Part shown: piece by piece, positions 45,956 through 57,186 of the stretch
Numbering within the stretch: the first letter of the stretch is position 1
Layout of the letters: each line of letters starts with the position of its first letter
Source: Neonectria sp. B-13
Taxonomy: Eukaryota > Ascomycota > Sordariomycetes > Hypocreales > Nectriaceae
Assembly: GCA_002682825.1 (NCBI GenBank)
Contig: NOKP01000002.1
Span: 2,361,132 to 2,425,131, forward strand
Length of the DNA: 64,000 bases
Reading direction: 5' to 3'
Position numbers and translations under genes: made by a program
The notes under the pieces: model-generated
Database searches by the model: none
Told to the model about the DNA's origin: nothing
Seen by the model: the letters and a program-made list of their open reading frames with translations, nothing else

Positions 45956-46933
45956 ATGGCGCCCGAGAAGAAGAACGAGTTCCTTGACGCCGCTGATAGC
46001 GAGGACGAGAACGATGTCGGCTATGACTCAGAGGATGATGACATGAGAAAGGGCGGCCGCAGCGCCAAGCGCCGTAGGATTGACGACAATGGGGAGGATG
46101 ATCTGGCCAGCGACCTCGACCACGATGCCAGTGACGAGGAGGAGGACGCGCAAGAGCCTAGTACCGAGGCACCTGCGAAAGACGAGGACCATTCCGACAA
46201 AGCGAAGTCAAAAGACTCGAAACTTAAGACCAAAGACGCCGGCCCATTAAACCTACCCGACATCACACGCCCCTTAACGAAGAAGAATCTCGTCGCCTCA
46301 GAAGCAGCCATCAAGAAGTCTGGCGTCGTCTACCTCTCAAGGATACCCCCCTTCATGAAGCCGCAAAAGCTGCGCTCCCTGCTGGAGCCCTACGGCACCA
46401 TCAACCGCATCTTCCTGGCACCCGAGGACCCAGCGTCCCACGCCCGTCGCGTGCGCGGCGGCGGCAACAAGAAGAAGTCGTACACCGAGGGCTGGGTCGA
46501 GTTCGTCAAGAAGAAGGAGGCCAAGGCGGTTTGCGAGATGCTCAATGCCCGCACCATCGGAGGCAAGAAGGGCAGCTACTACCGCGACGACCTGTGGAAT
46601 CTGCTGTACCTCAACGGCTTCAAGTGGAACAACCTCACAGAGCAGATCGCAACGGAGAACGCGGAGCGGACCAGCCGCATGAGGGCCGAGATCACCAAGA
46701 CGACCAAGGAGAACAAGGACTTCCTCAAGAACGTGGAGAGGGCCAAGATGCTCGACGGCATGCAGGCCAAGGCGAAGAAGCGGAAGGCGGAGGACGGCGC
46801 GGCGGACGGCGCGGAGGGCAAGGTGCGACGACAGGGTTCGCGGACGTTCCAGCAGGTGCCGTTGGCCAAGAAGAAGGTGGAAGTGGAGGATCAGCCGGCG
46901 AACGTGTCGCGGGTCCTGAGCAAGATCTTCTGA
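45956..46933 (+). CDS. ESF2: Pre-rRNA processing protein Esf2 (ABT1 family)
   Basis: Predicted 325 aa, single exon. Esf2 is a nucleolar small-subunit processome factor that stimulates the helicase Dbp8 and is needed for early 18S cleavages. The N-terminal ~100 residues are acidic with basic nuclear-signal patches (GRSAKRRRIDD). A degenerate RRM follows from about residue 120 (GVVYLSRIPPFMKPQKLRSLLEPYG). It contains the inserted basic loop GGGNKKKSYTEGWVEFVKKKEAK and the family block GSYYRDDLWNLLYLNGFKWNNLTEQI. A C-terminal basic coiled coil follows (NKDFLKNVERAKML, AKAKKRKAED). Start ATG 45956 (context CACGATGG) was chosen over an in-frame upstream ATG (45899) whose extension looks non-coding. 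NMD3 starts 316 bp downstream on the same strand. Confidence 0.93.
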   Translation: MAPEKKNEFLDAADSEDENDVGYDSEDDDMRKGGRSAKRRRIDDNGEDDLASDLDHDASDEEEDAQEPSTEAPAKDEDHSDKAKSKDSKLKTKDAGPLNLPDITRPLTKKNLVASEAAIKKSGVVYLSRIPPFMKPQKLRSLLEPYGTINRIFLAPEDPASHARRVRGGGNKKKSYTEGWVEFVKKKEAKAVCEMLNARTIGGKKGSYYRDDLWNLLYLNGFKWNNLTEQIATENAERTSRMRAEITKTTKENKDFLKNVERAKMLDGMQAKAKKRKAEDGAADGAEGKVRRQGSRTFQQVPLAKKKVEVEDQPANVSRVLSKIF

Positions 46934-47115
46934 TGAAATCACATGTTTATTCCCCCGTCTTACGTAGTATACTGCCTGTCGCTCCAGGACGTCATGATAA
47001 TATTAGCAGCCATTTACCTCGTTGGTCCTAGCACGATCTGAGTGGATCCCTGCCTTGAGAGTCCATGATCCGGGTTGGTGCATGTGCCCCGCGGCGAAGA
47101 AAAAAATGTACGCCC

Positions 47116-47137
47116 GATAAGCCTTGGAGCGCTTATC
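47116..47137 (+). promoter_or_regulatory. Paired GATA sites upstream of NMD3
   Basis: GATAAG at 47116-47121 and, inverted, CTTATC at 47132-47137, i.e. 113-134 bp before the NMD3 start. The spacing and orientation differ from the direct doublets at MTG2, DBP7 and ESF2, but the distance to the start is similar. Confidence 0.4.
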
Positions 47138-47249
47138 AAGCAGCGGGGCAAACAATTTTCCCACTCTCTTTCTTGGTGTGAGAGTCACGCATTTGTTGTA
47201 TTCAACACACAAAAACATCACATCAAGTCCCAGGATATACGTCGCAAAC

Positions 47250-48881
47250 ATGTCGATGGATCTTGACGACCAGCCGGTGTCTATCGCACCCAGCGCCCAG
47301 GAGCAGAACGTCGCAACGTGAGTGTACCGCATCGGCGAAAACAACCCCCGCACTTGTCCCTTGCCCATGTCCTCGCCCCTCTGGCTAACGCGAAACCACA
47401 CCAGTATCCTCTGTTGCAACTGCGGCGCTCCCATCGATGGAACCACGGCCACCCGCGCTCTCTGCTACGACTGCATCAAGCTCACCATCGACATCTCCCA
47501 GGGCGTCCAGCGCGAAGCGACCATCAACTTCTGCCGAGACTGCGACCGATGGCTCATGCCCCCCACCAGCTGGATTGTTGCCGCCCCGGAATCCCGCGAG
47601 CTGCTCGCCCTCTGCCTCAAGAAGCTGAGGGGCCTCAACAAAGTCCGCATCATCGATGCCAGCTTTATCTGGACCGAGCCCCATTCGCGCCGAGTCAAGG
47701 TCAAGCTCACCATCCAGGATGATGTCCAGGATGGCATGCTCCTCCAGCAGAGCTTCGAGGTCGTCTACGTCGTGGCCTCTCAGCAGTGCCCCGAGTGCGC
47801 CAAGTCATACACTGCCAACGTCTGGCGAGCCGCCGTGCAGGTCCGACAGAAGGTCCTCCACAAGCGAACTTTCCTGTTTCTAGAGCAGCTCATGTTGAAG
47901 CACGCCGCCCACAAAGACACCCTCAACATCAGAGAAGTCAAGGACGGCATCGATTTCTTCTTCTCGGCGAGAAACCAAGCAGAGAAGTTTATTGATTTCC
48001 TCAACTCGGTTGTGCCCGTCAAGGTGAAGAGCTCGCAGGAGTTGATTTCCATGGATACCCACACTTCCAAAGCGTCATACAAATTCACATACTCGGCCGA
48101 GCTGGTACCGATATGTAAAGATGACCTGGTCGCTATACCCATAAAAATGGCGAAGCAGAATGGCAACGTCAACCCCCTTCTTCTGTGTCACAAGATCGGT
48201 ACCTCTGTCTACCTGTTGGACCCCCAGACTCTCCAGACCGCCGACATCAGCTCGTCAATCTACTGGCGTGCTCCTTTCCTGTCTCTGGCAGATACCAAAG
48301 AACTCGTAGAGTTCATTGTGATGGACATTGAGCAGACACAGACACAGAAAGGAAAGTGGGTGCTCTCCGAGGCAACGGTTGCCCGAGCCTCTGACTTGGG
48401 AGTTAACGACAAGACATACTTCACCAGGACACACCTGGGTCGTTATCTGTACCCCGGAGATTCGGTTATGGGATACCTCCTTTCTGGATCCAACTATAAC
48501 AATGGCGACTTTGAGGCGATTGAAGCGTCCAACACATACTCGTCGGCCATCCCCGACGTGGTGTTGGTGAAGAAGCACTATCCCCGCCGCCGCAAGAACC
48601 GCAACAGAAACTGGAAGCTCAAGCGCATGGGTAAGGATGATGGTGATCTTCTGCCCAAGAAGGCCGACCAGGAGCGCATGGACCAGGAGTACGAGCAGTT
48701 CTTGCGGGATGTCGAGGAGGACGAGGATCTCCGCGCTACGCTTGCTTTGTACAAGGCTAAAGAGAAGGCTGACTTGGATGCGATGAGCGTGGCGGATACC
48801 GAGGGAGATGACGAGGCACCCAGGGTTGATATGGACGAGTTGCTGGACGACTTTGATGAGCTCACGATGGCAGAAGCCTAA
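47250..48881 (+). CDS. NMD3: 60S ribosomal export adaptor Nmd3
   Basis: Predicted 514 aa from join(47250..47317, 47405..48881). Nmd3 binds the mature 60S subunit and recruits the exportin Crm1. The N-terminal zinc-binding region shows the Cys pairs CCNCG, CYDC, CRDCDRW and CPEC (about residues 26-160). The conserved central fold (DGIDFFFSARNQAEKFIDFLNSVVPVKVKSSQELIS) follows, then a basic RRRKNRNRNWKLKR patch near 430. The acidic, Leu-rich C-terminus (MDELLDDFDELTMAEA) matches the location of the Crm1-dependent export signal. Length matches yeast (518 aa). The short first exon (22 codons) is joined by a GTGAGT...CCAG intron with branch GCTAAC. Tandem with ESF2. Confidence 0.95.
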
Positions 48882-49027
48882 AGTACGCATGAGACTCACA
48901 ATGAAAATAAATGATTTTACTCTGCATTTGCGGCCGTGATCTTTGGACTAAACCACACTGCGCAATCTAGGCCGTATAAGCATATTTGTGCCATTCTGAG
49001 GTTTGTGGTCGTAGTCGTGAGTCCTTT

Positions 49028-50276
49028 TCACATGAATGATGGGATATTGTCAGGCGTAGTAGATTTCTTGGTTTTTGGAGGCCCTCTCTGTTCGACCGTA
49101 GTACGCAACTGATCCTTGGACTGCTGCCGTCTTATTCTCCGCTTGTTAATCCCAAATGGGTCATCATCGTCGTCGTCACCATTTTCGTCATATTTTGTCG
49201 TGTGACTTTCCCGGGATGGCCCAGCTTTGGCAGGGGTGAAACGAGGTCGATGTGCACTAAGTGCAGGTCTGGTACTATCCCTTAAGCTTGAATCTGTAGC
49301 TTTGGGAGTGCTCTTAGACCAAGGTGTCGAGTGGATTGGTGTCGAGCGGGTTGGTGTCGCTGAGGAAGTTTGAGTGACGCGAGCTGGCTTGGTAGTCGAT
49401 CTTCGAGAGGGCGTCGCCGGGTCGTCGTCGCTGCCCTCGGTCGTATCATCATCCATCCTTGGCAGCCGGCGCTTCTTCATCGAAGAAGCTTGCTGCGGCA
49501 AAGCTCGCGGTTTGGACGGACTAGACAAGTTCGATTGGAACCCGGCGGCCGCTCTTGTCGTCGTCGCACCAGCCGTAGCGGCTGGAATCCACTTGGTCTC
49601 TTTCCGGGGGCTCTCCATCAAGCCCTGCAAACCGGTGGGCATGGGCGGCAGATCGGTCGCGCTGTCACGGCCGCCGGTTCGTAGCAACTTGCGCTGCTTC
49701 GCGATCTGACGCGCGCTGTCGTGCCGCTGTCGCGCGAGGAGGGTCGGAGTGCCGACGACGGGGCGCTCAATCTCCCGGATGGCCGCCGCGTTCTGGGTCT
49801 TTGCCAGGTTCTTAAGCCGGTTGTACTCTGCGCGGTGGAGGTGGGTGGTGAACTGGTGGGCAATGTTGACGAGCTCATCCTCCACCATGCGGTAGCGATC
49901 GTCGTTGAGAGGGCCGGGGATCATGAACCTGGGGACGTGGTGTGAGACAGCTGGTCAAGGACTGAGGGAAACGAGATGGAAACCTTTCGACGGGCACCTC
50001 TGGAGGCGGTGACGTAGAGGGACTACGAACTCCATCTGAAAGGAAATGTTAGACTGCGGGATAATGCGCCTGGTTGGTGATGGTTAGCATACCTTCCGGG
50101 TCGACTGCGCGTTGCCGACGCGCTCTCTTGAACGGGGTCTGAGGCAGTGAGGGAGGCGCGTCAGATAGCTTGGGGGATCTTGCTGCTGGTTGGCTCGGGC
50201 TCTTGGGCTTTGTTGGTTGAGTTCGTTTAAGGCTTGGGCTCGCATTAGATGTCTTCCATGGGAGCCGACGTGTCAT
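49028..50276 (-). CDS. Conserved filamentous-fungal protein of unknown function (378 aa)
   Basis: Predicted 378 aa from complement(join(49028..49928, 49984..50035, 50093..50276)). Three exons with consistent phases; the middle exon is only 52 nt. The N-terminus is basic and Pro/Ser-rich (TPFKRARRQRAVDPE). A compact predicted-helical block (RFMIPGPLNDDRYRMVEDELVNIAHQFTTHLHRAEYNRLK) near residues 78-118 looks like the conserved core, followed by RPVVGTPT. The rest is disordered, Ser/Thr/Arg-rich, with several TPSRR/TPTRS motifs and an acidic DDDDDDPFG stretch before a basic RRIRRQQ patch, as in many nuclear proteins with CDK-type sites. I know no function. The start at 50276 is preceded by an in-frame upstream extension that looks non-conserved. 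Confidence 0.7.
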
Positions 50277-53200
50277 GATGCGGATGGTCGGCGCATTGTC
50301 GTCGGTGAGGTGGGGGAGACGTGCAAGTACAAGTCTGGATTGAACCCGGATGGTGAACCGTTCGGACTGACGACTCCACCAGGCAACCACCCTAATGCTC
50401 ACATCATAGGTCTTTCTGACTGCGCTCTAATTGAAAGAAAGAAACCCCAATTACACTTGAAGAGAAAACGAGAAAGTCATTCATCACATTTTCGGTTTGG
50501 CGTTGTTAATTTACACCTCTATTACAAAAGTAAGTACTAGTCGGCAGCCTGTAGCAACCTGGATTAAGGTAGCAAAAGTTGAACATGGGCACGTGAAGTC
50601 ATGGTTTGTTCCTTCAAAGGGGATTAAATTTATATTCAGGGCCAAGTCTGCCAGAGAGACTCATTTCTTGCCATGGTATGCGAATCAATGTGCGCTCCTC
50701 AGGTTGGGTATTATTGTCATCTAGAACCGGGACCAGGACTGAATCGAGCGAATGTGTGATTCCACAAACGACAAGAGATGCGATTTGGTCAAATGGAGGA
50801 CGCATAAAAACACAGTCAACCGCATGTGAATTATGTATTCAGACAGTTTTTGAGTTGAATGGGTAGTCCTCTCGTGTTCCTTTGGTTTTGTGAGGCTGAC
50901 GACTTCTCTCCCCAGGTTGATGCGCGGGTCAAATTACAAAACGGGGTCAATAGAGTCACTATACAAGTCCATTTAACAAAAGCATATAAGATCGTTACTT
51001 GGATCGGATGTTGGGGACTTACAGGTAGGCAACCGTAGAAAACAGTCGATTCGATACATATACATTTTGAAGGGCACTCGCTCGATCAGCCTGCCAGATT
51101 GTAGCAAAGCACTCGTACTAGATCTAGTAAGATGGGGCCAACAACGAGGACACCTGCTGCATGAACAAGGTTATACAACTTTCGTGTATCCATGTTGCAA
51201 GTTGTTACCAAACCTTTACATCTTCCGGAGGCAGAGTAGCTTCATGATGAAGTATCGGAAGGGAATCCGTAAGCTAAACTTGTTCGGGAGCTTCTGCTGC
51301 TAGTTCCGGGGACTAAAATCCGGGTTCGCAGACGGCCTAACCATGACGATTGTACGCAGCCCAAGTACAGTCAAGATAGGGCTACGAGCTCGATGATCTG
51401 GTGGCTGCGTCCCAAGCTTGAGGCAGGACGAGCTCGGCGTGTTTCTAGCTGTGGTGGAGCTTGCTCATTGGTGCGCGAGATAGAGCACAGCTTCTACACG
51501 GAAACCCTGGCAGTTGTTTAGATATCTTCTACGCGCAGTTTGACTGGGTTAAAATTCTTTGAAAGCTGGTCTGCAATTATTGAGCAGAGCTCGTTTCTTC
51601 AACCTTCAAATGAGCATTTCCGAGGCCATGTTCGGTCTATGTGGAGGCTGGCTAAAGCTCGAGAACTCATCTGTCAGTACATGAAATGATAAGCTTCGTT
51701 CAACGCCGGGGGAAAGCAAGCTCTAGACCTTAAGATCCTTGAACAGCCAGCCACAACGGCGATTCTCAGCCCGTTGACGTGCGCCCAAGCGAACAGTCAC
51801 ATTCCACGTGGGAAGAACGATGCAAGGGATCCTCACGCACACCGTCTCATTATCACGCTTGCGCGACGGCATCAGATAAGCGCGCCCGCTCTTCCCCCCG
51901 TTCCCCAGTCTCAAACACGCCCCCCCCTTCGTTTGCCCAGCCCCATGCAAGGCACCGCTCTTATCTTGCAGTGTTTTCCAATAACAGCTACCCAACTGGC
52001 CCAGAGCAAGTTTTTTGTTTCGGGGGAGCCGCGAAGAGTGAAGACCAAGGTAGCGCTCTCCGTCATCGGAGCCGCAGACTTGCCGTGTGATCGGCTTGCT
52101 CACCGTTGACCCGTTGCAAGTGGATACGGGGAACAAGGTGTGTGTGCGTGATTCCATCGCGGCCTTTCACCGATTTCCCGCCCCGTCTTTCGGCGAGTGC
52201 TGCTCCCTTTGGGACATGGGGAGCTGGGGAAGTTTACCCGTTTCTTAGACGTCTTTGAGAGGAACGGATTCACATGGGCTTTTTGGTGTGTTTGTGCTTG
52301 TGGCCTCTGTAGCGCTATTCACTCGTCACCTTTATCAGCCCTCTCACTATCAAAAACACCACACACAACTCTGGCCCCTCAACCCATGGTCATCACCAAC
52401 ACCCCCTGGCGCTCGCCCAGTCTCGCTTCCTTTTTTTCTTCCTTCCTTCCTCCGCTCCGCTCACCATCCCCACTCCCTCACCTTACTACGCATAACCTCC
52501 CTTCAACCGGACAAGGCCCCCTCCACCACCACAACTCGTGCACCTCTTAATCCGGACATGTGTCGGGGACGCGGCAGTGGGCCCCCTTCGTCCCCATAAT
52601 CTCTCCTCTGTGGGGGAGAACAAAGGACGCCGCTGGCCTTGCCATGCGGGGTGGGTGGGCTTGTCATTGCGGCCTCAAGTGTGGGGGATTCCCCAGACAC
52701 GCGATCACCTTGACCCTTTGTCATTTTCCCTTCCGACCCAAGAAGGGAAAGACACCGTCCTCCATCACACATTTTGGGGTTTCCGGTTCGTCGAAATTTC
52801 CCTGCGTGACACAGACGAGCAGAGCCCGAGAACGCGAGGTACCCCCGAGACTCGAATTACGTAGCAAAAACGACCAAGCCTGGCACACGGCATTGCGTCA
52901 GAAGTCAATGATCCATCGTGCCCCTGTTCTTTCTTAGGCCTTTTTCTGCTCTGCTAGGTAACTTCCAAACTGGGGAGAATGCTTTTTGCGGCTTTCAAGC
53001 GAGATCGGAAGCGGTCCAATCGGGAGCACTCCACACCCGTTCATGCTTGAACCAAGAGTGGCGCGCCAAGCAACGCACATGTAGCTGGAAGGACGGAGCT
53101 TGAGTTGCCAACAATAGAAACACCACGCGGAGAGTTGGAGAAGCAAAACGTCGACCTGGAGATAACAGGGAGTTGCCTCGAGAGGAATAAACATCATATC

Positions 53201-53366
53201 AGGGTATGTATATTATGTAGAGAGAGGATCGTCCAATACTTTTCGTAGAGATCCCGCCATAGGTACCTACTAGGTACGTAGGTGAATTGACAGTTTCCCA
53301 AACGCCAAACCGGGGTCCTGTAAGTGACCTCCATGAGCTCATACAAACGATCCAAACAAACTTCCT
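50277..53366. other. Intergenic region
   Basis: A 3.1-kb gap between the promoter of the 378-aa gene and the 3' end of the aminotransferase. It is mixed in composition: 50.4-51.3 kb is AT-richer, and 52.3-52.6 kb is CT-rich. GTAC/ACCTAGGTA patches lie at 53,200-53,285. ORFs up to about 145 aa show no domain. Confidence 0.5.
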
Positions 53367-55087
53367 CTATTCCGCCGCTTCCGCTTCCGCTTCCCGAACA
53401 ACCTTGTCGACCGCCTTGGCAAAGTACTCGACGTTGCTGTCGTTTAGTCCAGCCATGCTGATGCGGCCGTTCTTGGTCATGTAGACGTGAGCTTCCGCCC
53501 GGAGCTTCATGACCTGGGCTTCGCTCAGGCCAGTGAAGCTGAACATGCCAATCTGATCGGTGATGTGGTTCCAGGTGCCGGGGGTCTTGAGCTCCTCCAG
53601 CTTTGACCGCAGGACCGAGCGCATGGTGATGATGCGGCCAGACATGGTGCGCAGGTTCTCCTCCCACTCAGAGAACAGCTCGGGGTCGTTGAGAACGGTG
53701 CTGACAATGCGCGCACCGTACAGAGGAGGATTGGAAATTTCTGATCGCTGGAGAATGGCCAATTGGGAGCCAATTCGGGCAATGGTTTCGGGGGCATCCT
53801 CGGCAGGGGGGGTGACGGCGTGGAAGCAGCCAGCGCGCTCGCCGTAGAGACCGAAGTTCTTGGCGAAGCTCTGGGCAACGACGAGCTCAAAGCCCTGCTC
53901 AATGAAGTAGTGAACGGCCCAGGCATCCTTGGTGAGGTTGCCAGACGCGAAGCCCTGGTAGGCGCAGTCGAAGAAGGGGAAGTGGTTCTTCTCGCGCATG
54001 ATGGCGGCGATCTCGATCCACTGCTCTCGAGTAGGGTCGACGCCAGTGGGGTTGTGGGCGCAGGCGTGGAGTACGAAGATGGAGCGGTTGGGAGCGTTCT
54101 GGAACGCCTCCTTCATGCCCTCAAAATCGAGACCCTTGGTCTCCTTGTGGAAGTAGGGGTAGGTGTCAACGGGGAGGCCGACATTCTTGAAGATCTGGTG
54201 GTGGTTCGCCCAGGTCGGGTTCGACACGTAGACGGTGCGGCTGCCCTGGTAGAACTTGGACAGGAACAGGCCGCCCAAATGGACGGCACCAGTGCCCGAG
54301 ATTGTTTGCAGCGAGGTCGTGCGGCCCTCCTTCAGCGCAGGAGATTCGGCACCGAGGATGAGGTCGGCAGCCTTGGTGGTGAAGCTGGCGAGACCAGCAA
54401 TAGGGGCGTACTCGTGGTTGAGCTCAGGGTTATTTCGGAGGATCTCATCAGCCTGGTGACGCATGCGGGGTCAGTACATGTACACAAAAGTTTCTAAACA
54501 AAATCGTGGCGGGGCACTGGGCAATTGGGGCCAGAGGGGCGAGGCGACGATGGGGCTCTCGTGTTAATGGCCACATGACTCGAAAAGCTCCTGGCGAAGC
54601 TCTAGGAAAGCCCAGAGCAGACTTGCCCGAGATCCGTGTTTGCCATGTTTCCGAAGAAGAAGCGCCGGGATGTTTGAGTTCGCAGAAGGGGGTTGGAGCA
54701 TGCGACGCGCGGGGGACATGGGATATGCGATATGCGACATGCGACATACGACATGCCACAATGCGACACGGCAGACGGTGAATGGTGAGAACAGGAAGAT
54801 TCGTACCTTGTGTACTACGGGCAGCACCCAGGGCTTTGCGTTCTCGTCTCGGTAGGCACCAATTCCCTAGTAAAAGAACAACACTGGTCAGCTTCCACGT
54901 TGCGACAACAGAGATCAGGAGATCAGGAGAGCAGGAGAGCAGGAGGGGCGTTGCGCTCACTCACCAGATCGACTTTGTAGGGGCTCTCGTCGGCCCTGTA
55001 CTCCCTGGCGAGGCCGAAGAGAGGATCCTCGGGGGCTTGGGGCACGAGGTTGGCGGGGAAGCTTGAGACAGCGGCAGGGGAAGACAT
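53367..55087 (-). CDS. Aspartate aminotransferase, class I PLP enzyme
   Basis: Predicted 422 aa from complement(join(53367..54452, 54807..54866, 54965..55087)). It interconverts aspartate/2-oxoglutarate and oxaloacetate/glutamate. PLP lysine is in SFAKNFGLYGERAG (Lys near 259, phosphate-binding Arg near 267). The cofactor Asn is in AHNPTG (near 193), and Asp/Tyr are in DCAYQGF (near 223). Exon 2 is only 60 nt (GIGAYRDENAKPWVLPVVHK) and supplies the conserved GxYRDExGKP block. The length equals the cytosolic form; from ATG 55087 there is no presequence. The frame, however, stays open upstream to 55282, with in-frame ATGs at 55165 and 55282 and a Ser/Arg-rich extension (SSSSSSPSSRLNQVARHLKS) that would look like a mitochondrial signal. 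Confidence 0.93.
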
Positions 55088-55363
55088 GATGGGCGACTTG
55101 AGATGACGGGCAACTTGGTTGAGTCGAGAAGAAGGGGAAGAAGAAGAAGACGAGGCCGGTGGCATTTTATCAGTCGAGGTTGAGTTGGGGAAGGGGACTT
55201 GCACGCTCGTACTGGCACTTGCGTTTGTACCTTTACCTCTCTGACTCTGACGGGGCTCGGGCTTGCTGGGTGACGGTGTCATAGTGGGCTGCGGCCTTGA
55301 GGACTTGGGGGCCCGCCGGGACGATTAGGGGGGTGGAGGGACCCTGGAGCGCCGTCTCCGGTG

Positions 55364-55428
55364 GCCTGGGTGGGGAGAGATGGAAGCCCCGGAGGGGGAG
55401 ACCTAGGGTGGTGGGGGAGGGGGGGCGT
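55364..55428 (+). repeat. G-run-rich tract upstream of aspartate aminotransferase
   Basis: At least six runs of three or more G in 65 bp, ending in GGGTGGTGGGGGAGGGGGGG. A quadruplex-capable sequence on the non-template side relative to the leftward gene's promoter. Confidence 0.55.
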
Positions 55429-57155
55429 GTGCTGCAGGTTTCGAGATGGACGGGAGGTACCTGTGTACCTCTCGGGGAGGGCGTGTCGTGACGACAAGAG
55501 TGCAGTGGAAAGGACCCGATGGACCTCCTCTGAAGGTGTACCTCAGAAGGGTGGCAGGTGAGCAAGCAGGTCGGCAGGACGCTGCAAAATCGCTGCAACA
55601 GCACTGCAAAGGCCGCTGTAACGGAGCTGGGGCGTCAATGGCCTAGCGAATGCCCTTGCAAGGCGAGCTCTGAAATGCTGCGACCGGAGGTGGCAGTTGC
55701 GTAACCTGGATTCTGGCCTGATGCAATTGGCCAGGGATTGGACCAGGTCGATACACGCGGGCAAATTGGGCGCTGTTGTCCCGGACCAGTGGAGCGCTCG
55801 GGGCAAGGGGCTCCCCGAATTCAGCAGCTTTGGAGCTCCGGTGCGACTTTGAAGCAAAATGGAAGTGAAGCGGGTTTTGGGGCGGGGCGCTGAGGTGCGT
55901 TTGCTCTCGATGTGGCTCGCTGTGGCTCCTCGCTGTAGGCCGTAGGCAGGTCCCGAGGTGGACAAGGTGGACAAGGTGGGCGAAGGTGGGCTCACTCTCA
56001 CCGGGCAATTGAGCTTGCACGATATATCGTCCGTGTCGGTGGCTCCCTCCGCGCGGAGTATGACCTGTGGACGGGTGTCAACGACTGCCCGTCTAGGCAC
56101 AAGCGCTGAGGGCAATACTTTCGTATGGTTAATGGTCCAATGGAGGCAGACCGGGGGCCGGCGCCGGGGTACAGGGGACCGGGGAAGTGAACGAGTCTTC
56201 TAAGTAACACCGGTCAAAGCTCAACGACACCAATTAACGAAGAGCTGTCCTAGTGTCCGGCTTGTATGGCTGTTGCTTGGTGTCTGTTGGGTCGTGTCTA
56301 CCGCGCATTAGATAGTTGGTCTTGCAAGCCAGCCAAGAGCAGAGACAGGCGGAAGGGGGAGGAGTGCGAGACGGGGACGCGCGGGACGGGGAACGGGGGA
56401 CGGGGCAAAGTGGGCACAAGCTGGAGACTGGAGAGAGGGAGGGGACAAGCCTGCAACGGACCAAAGGCAACTTTGAAAGTTTCTTCGAACGAAAAAACGA
56501 TGGGCAGCTCTAGGTTGCTCTAGTCTGTTTCCGCTTTCTGCTTCTATTCCTTTGAGCCCTACTGCGCTGCGCGGTGGGACGTCAGGAGTACTCGAAGTGG
56601 ACTGTAGACTGTGGGTTGTGGATATCGGTGTGGGCGTGTGTACCTCGTACTGTATGTACTTCGTAGGCGGGCGTGTAGGCGCGTGGGTGTGTAGTAGAGG
56701 ATTCCAAGCAAGCAAGGTATGTACAACTGACAGACCGACAGAGGCAGAGCTTTTTCTTCTGGTCTGCTTCAAAGGACTCGTCTTGGTTCCGTTGTTTGGA
56801 AATTTCCTTTGCTCTCTTGTGCCTAGCCTCCGCTTTTTGCCTTGTTTCTTTTCCCCCACAGATGAGATGCGAGCCTGGCTTTTTATGTGTCCCTCTCCCG
56901 CGGTCTCGGCTGTAATCGAGATGGCCCAGTCTACCGCTCGCGAAAGCTTGTGATGGGGAATGGGGAAGCGAGCGAATCTACACGGGGGGGATGTCGTCAG
57001 ACCGAGGCTCCCGGATCGCGCTCCTGACCTGTGCCTATTCGTGCCTAGGTATCTAGACAGTCAAGGTTTGGGTGTGAGATAGACCCAAGGTAGTCAGATG
57101 GTGTCATGCGGTCGGCGGATGGATCTGACCGAGCCAGTGATTCCGCCGAGTAATC

Positions 57156-57186
57156 TGTAGGTGTAGGTGTAGGTGTAGGTGCAGGT
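57156..57186 (+). repeat. Hexanucleotide array (TGTAGG)n
   Basis: Five tandem copies of a TGTAGG-type unit, the last changed to TGCAGG. Not a telomere repeat (TTAGGG). Confidence 0.8.

Noticed and set aside
52197..52599. Overlapping plus-strand ORFs of 114-117 aa
   Set aside because: CT-rich leader-like DNA giving Ser/Pro/His/Leu composition in all frames; no start context or domain.
57156..57186. Telomere-like repeat
   Set aside because: The unit is TGTAGG, not TTAGGG; a short interstitial microsatellite.
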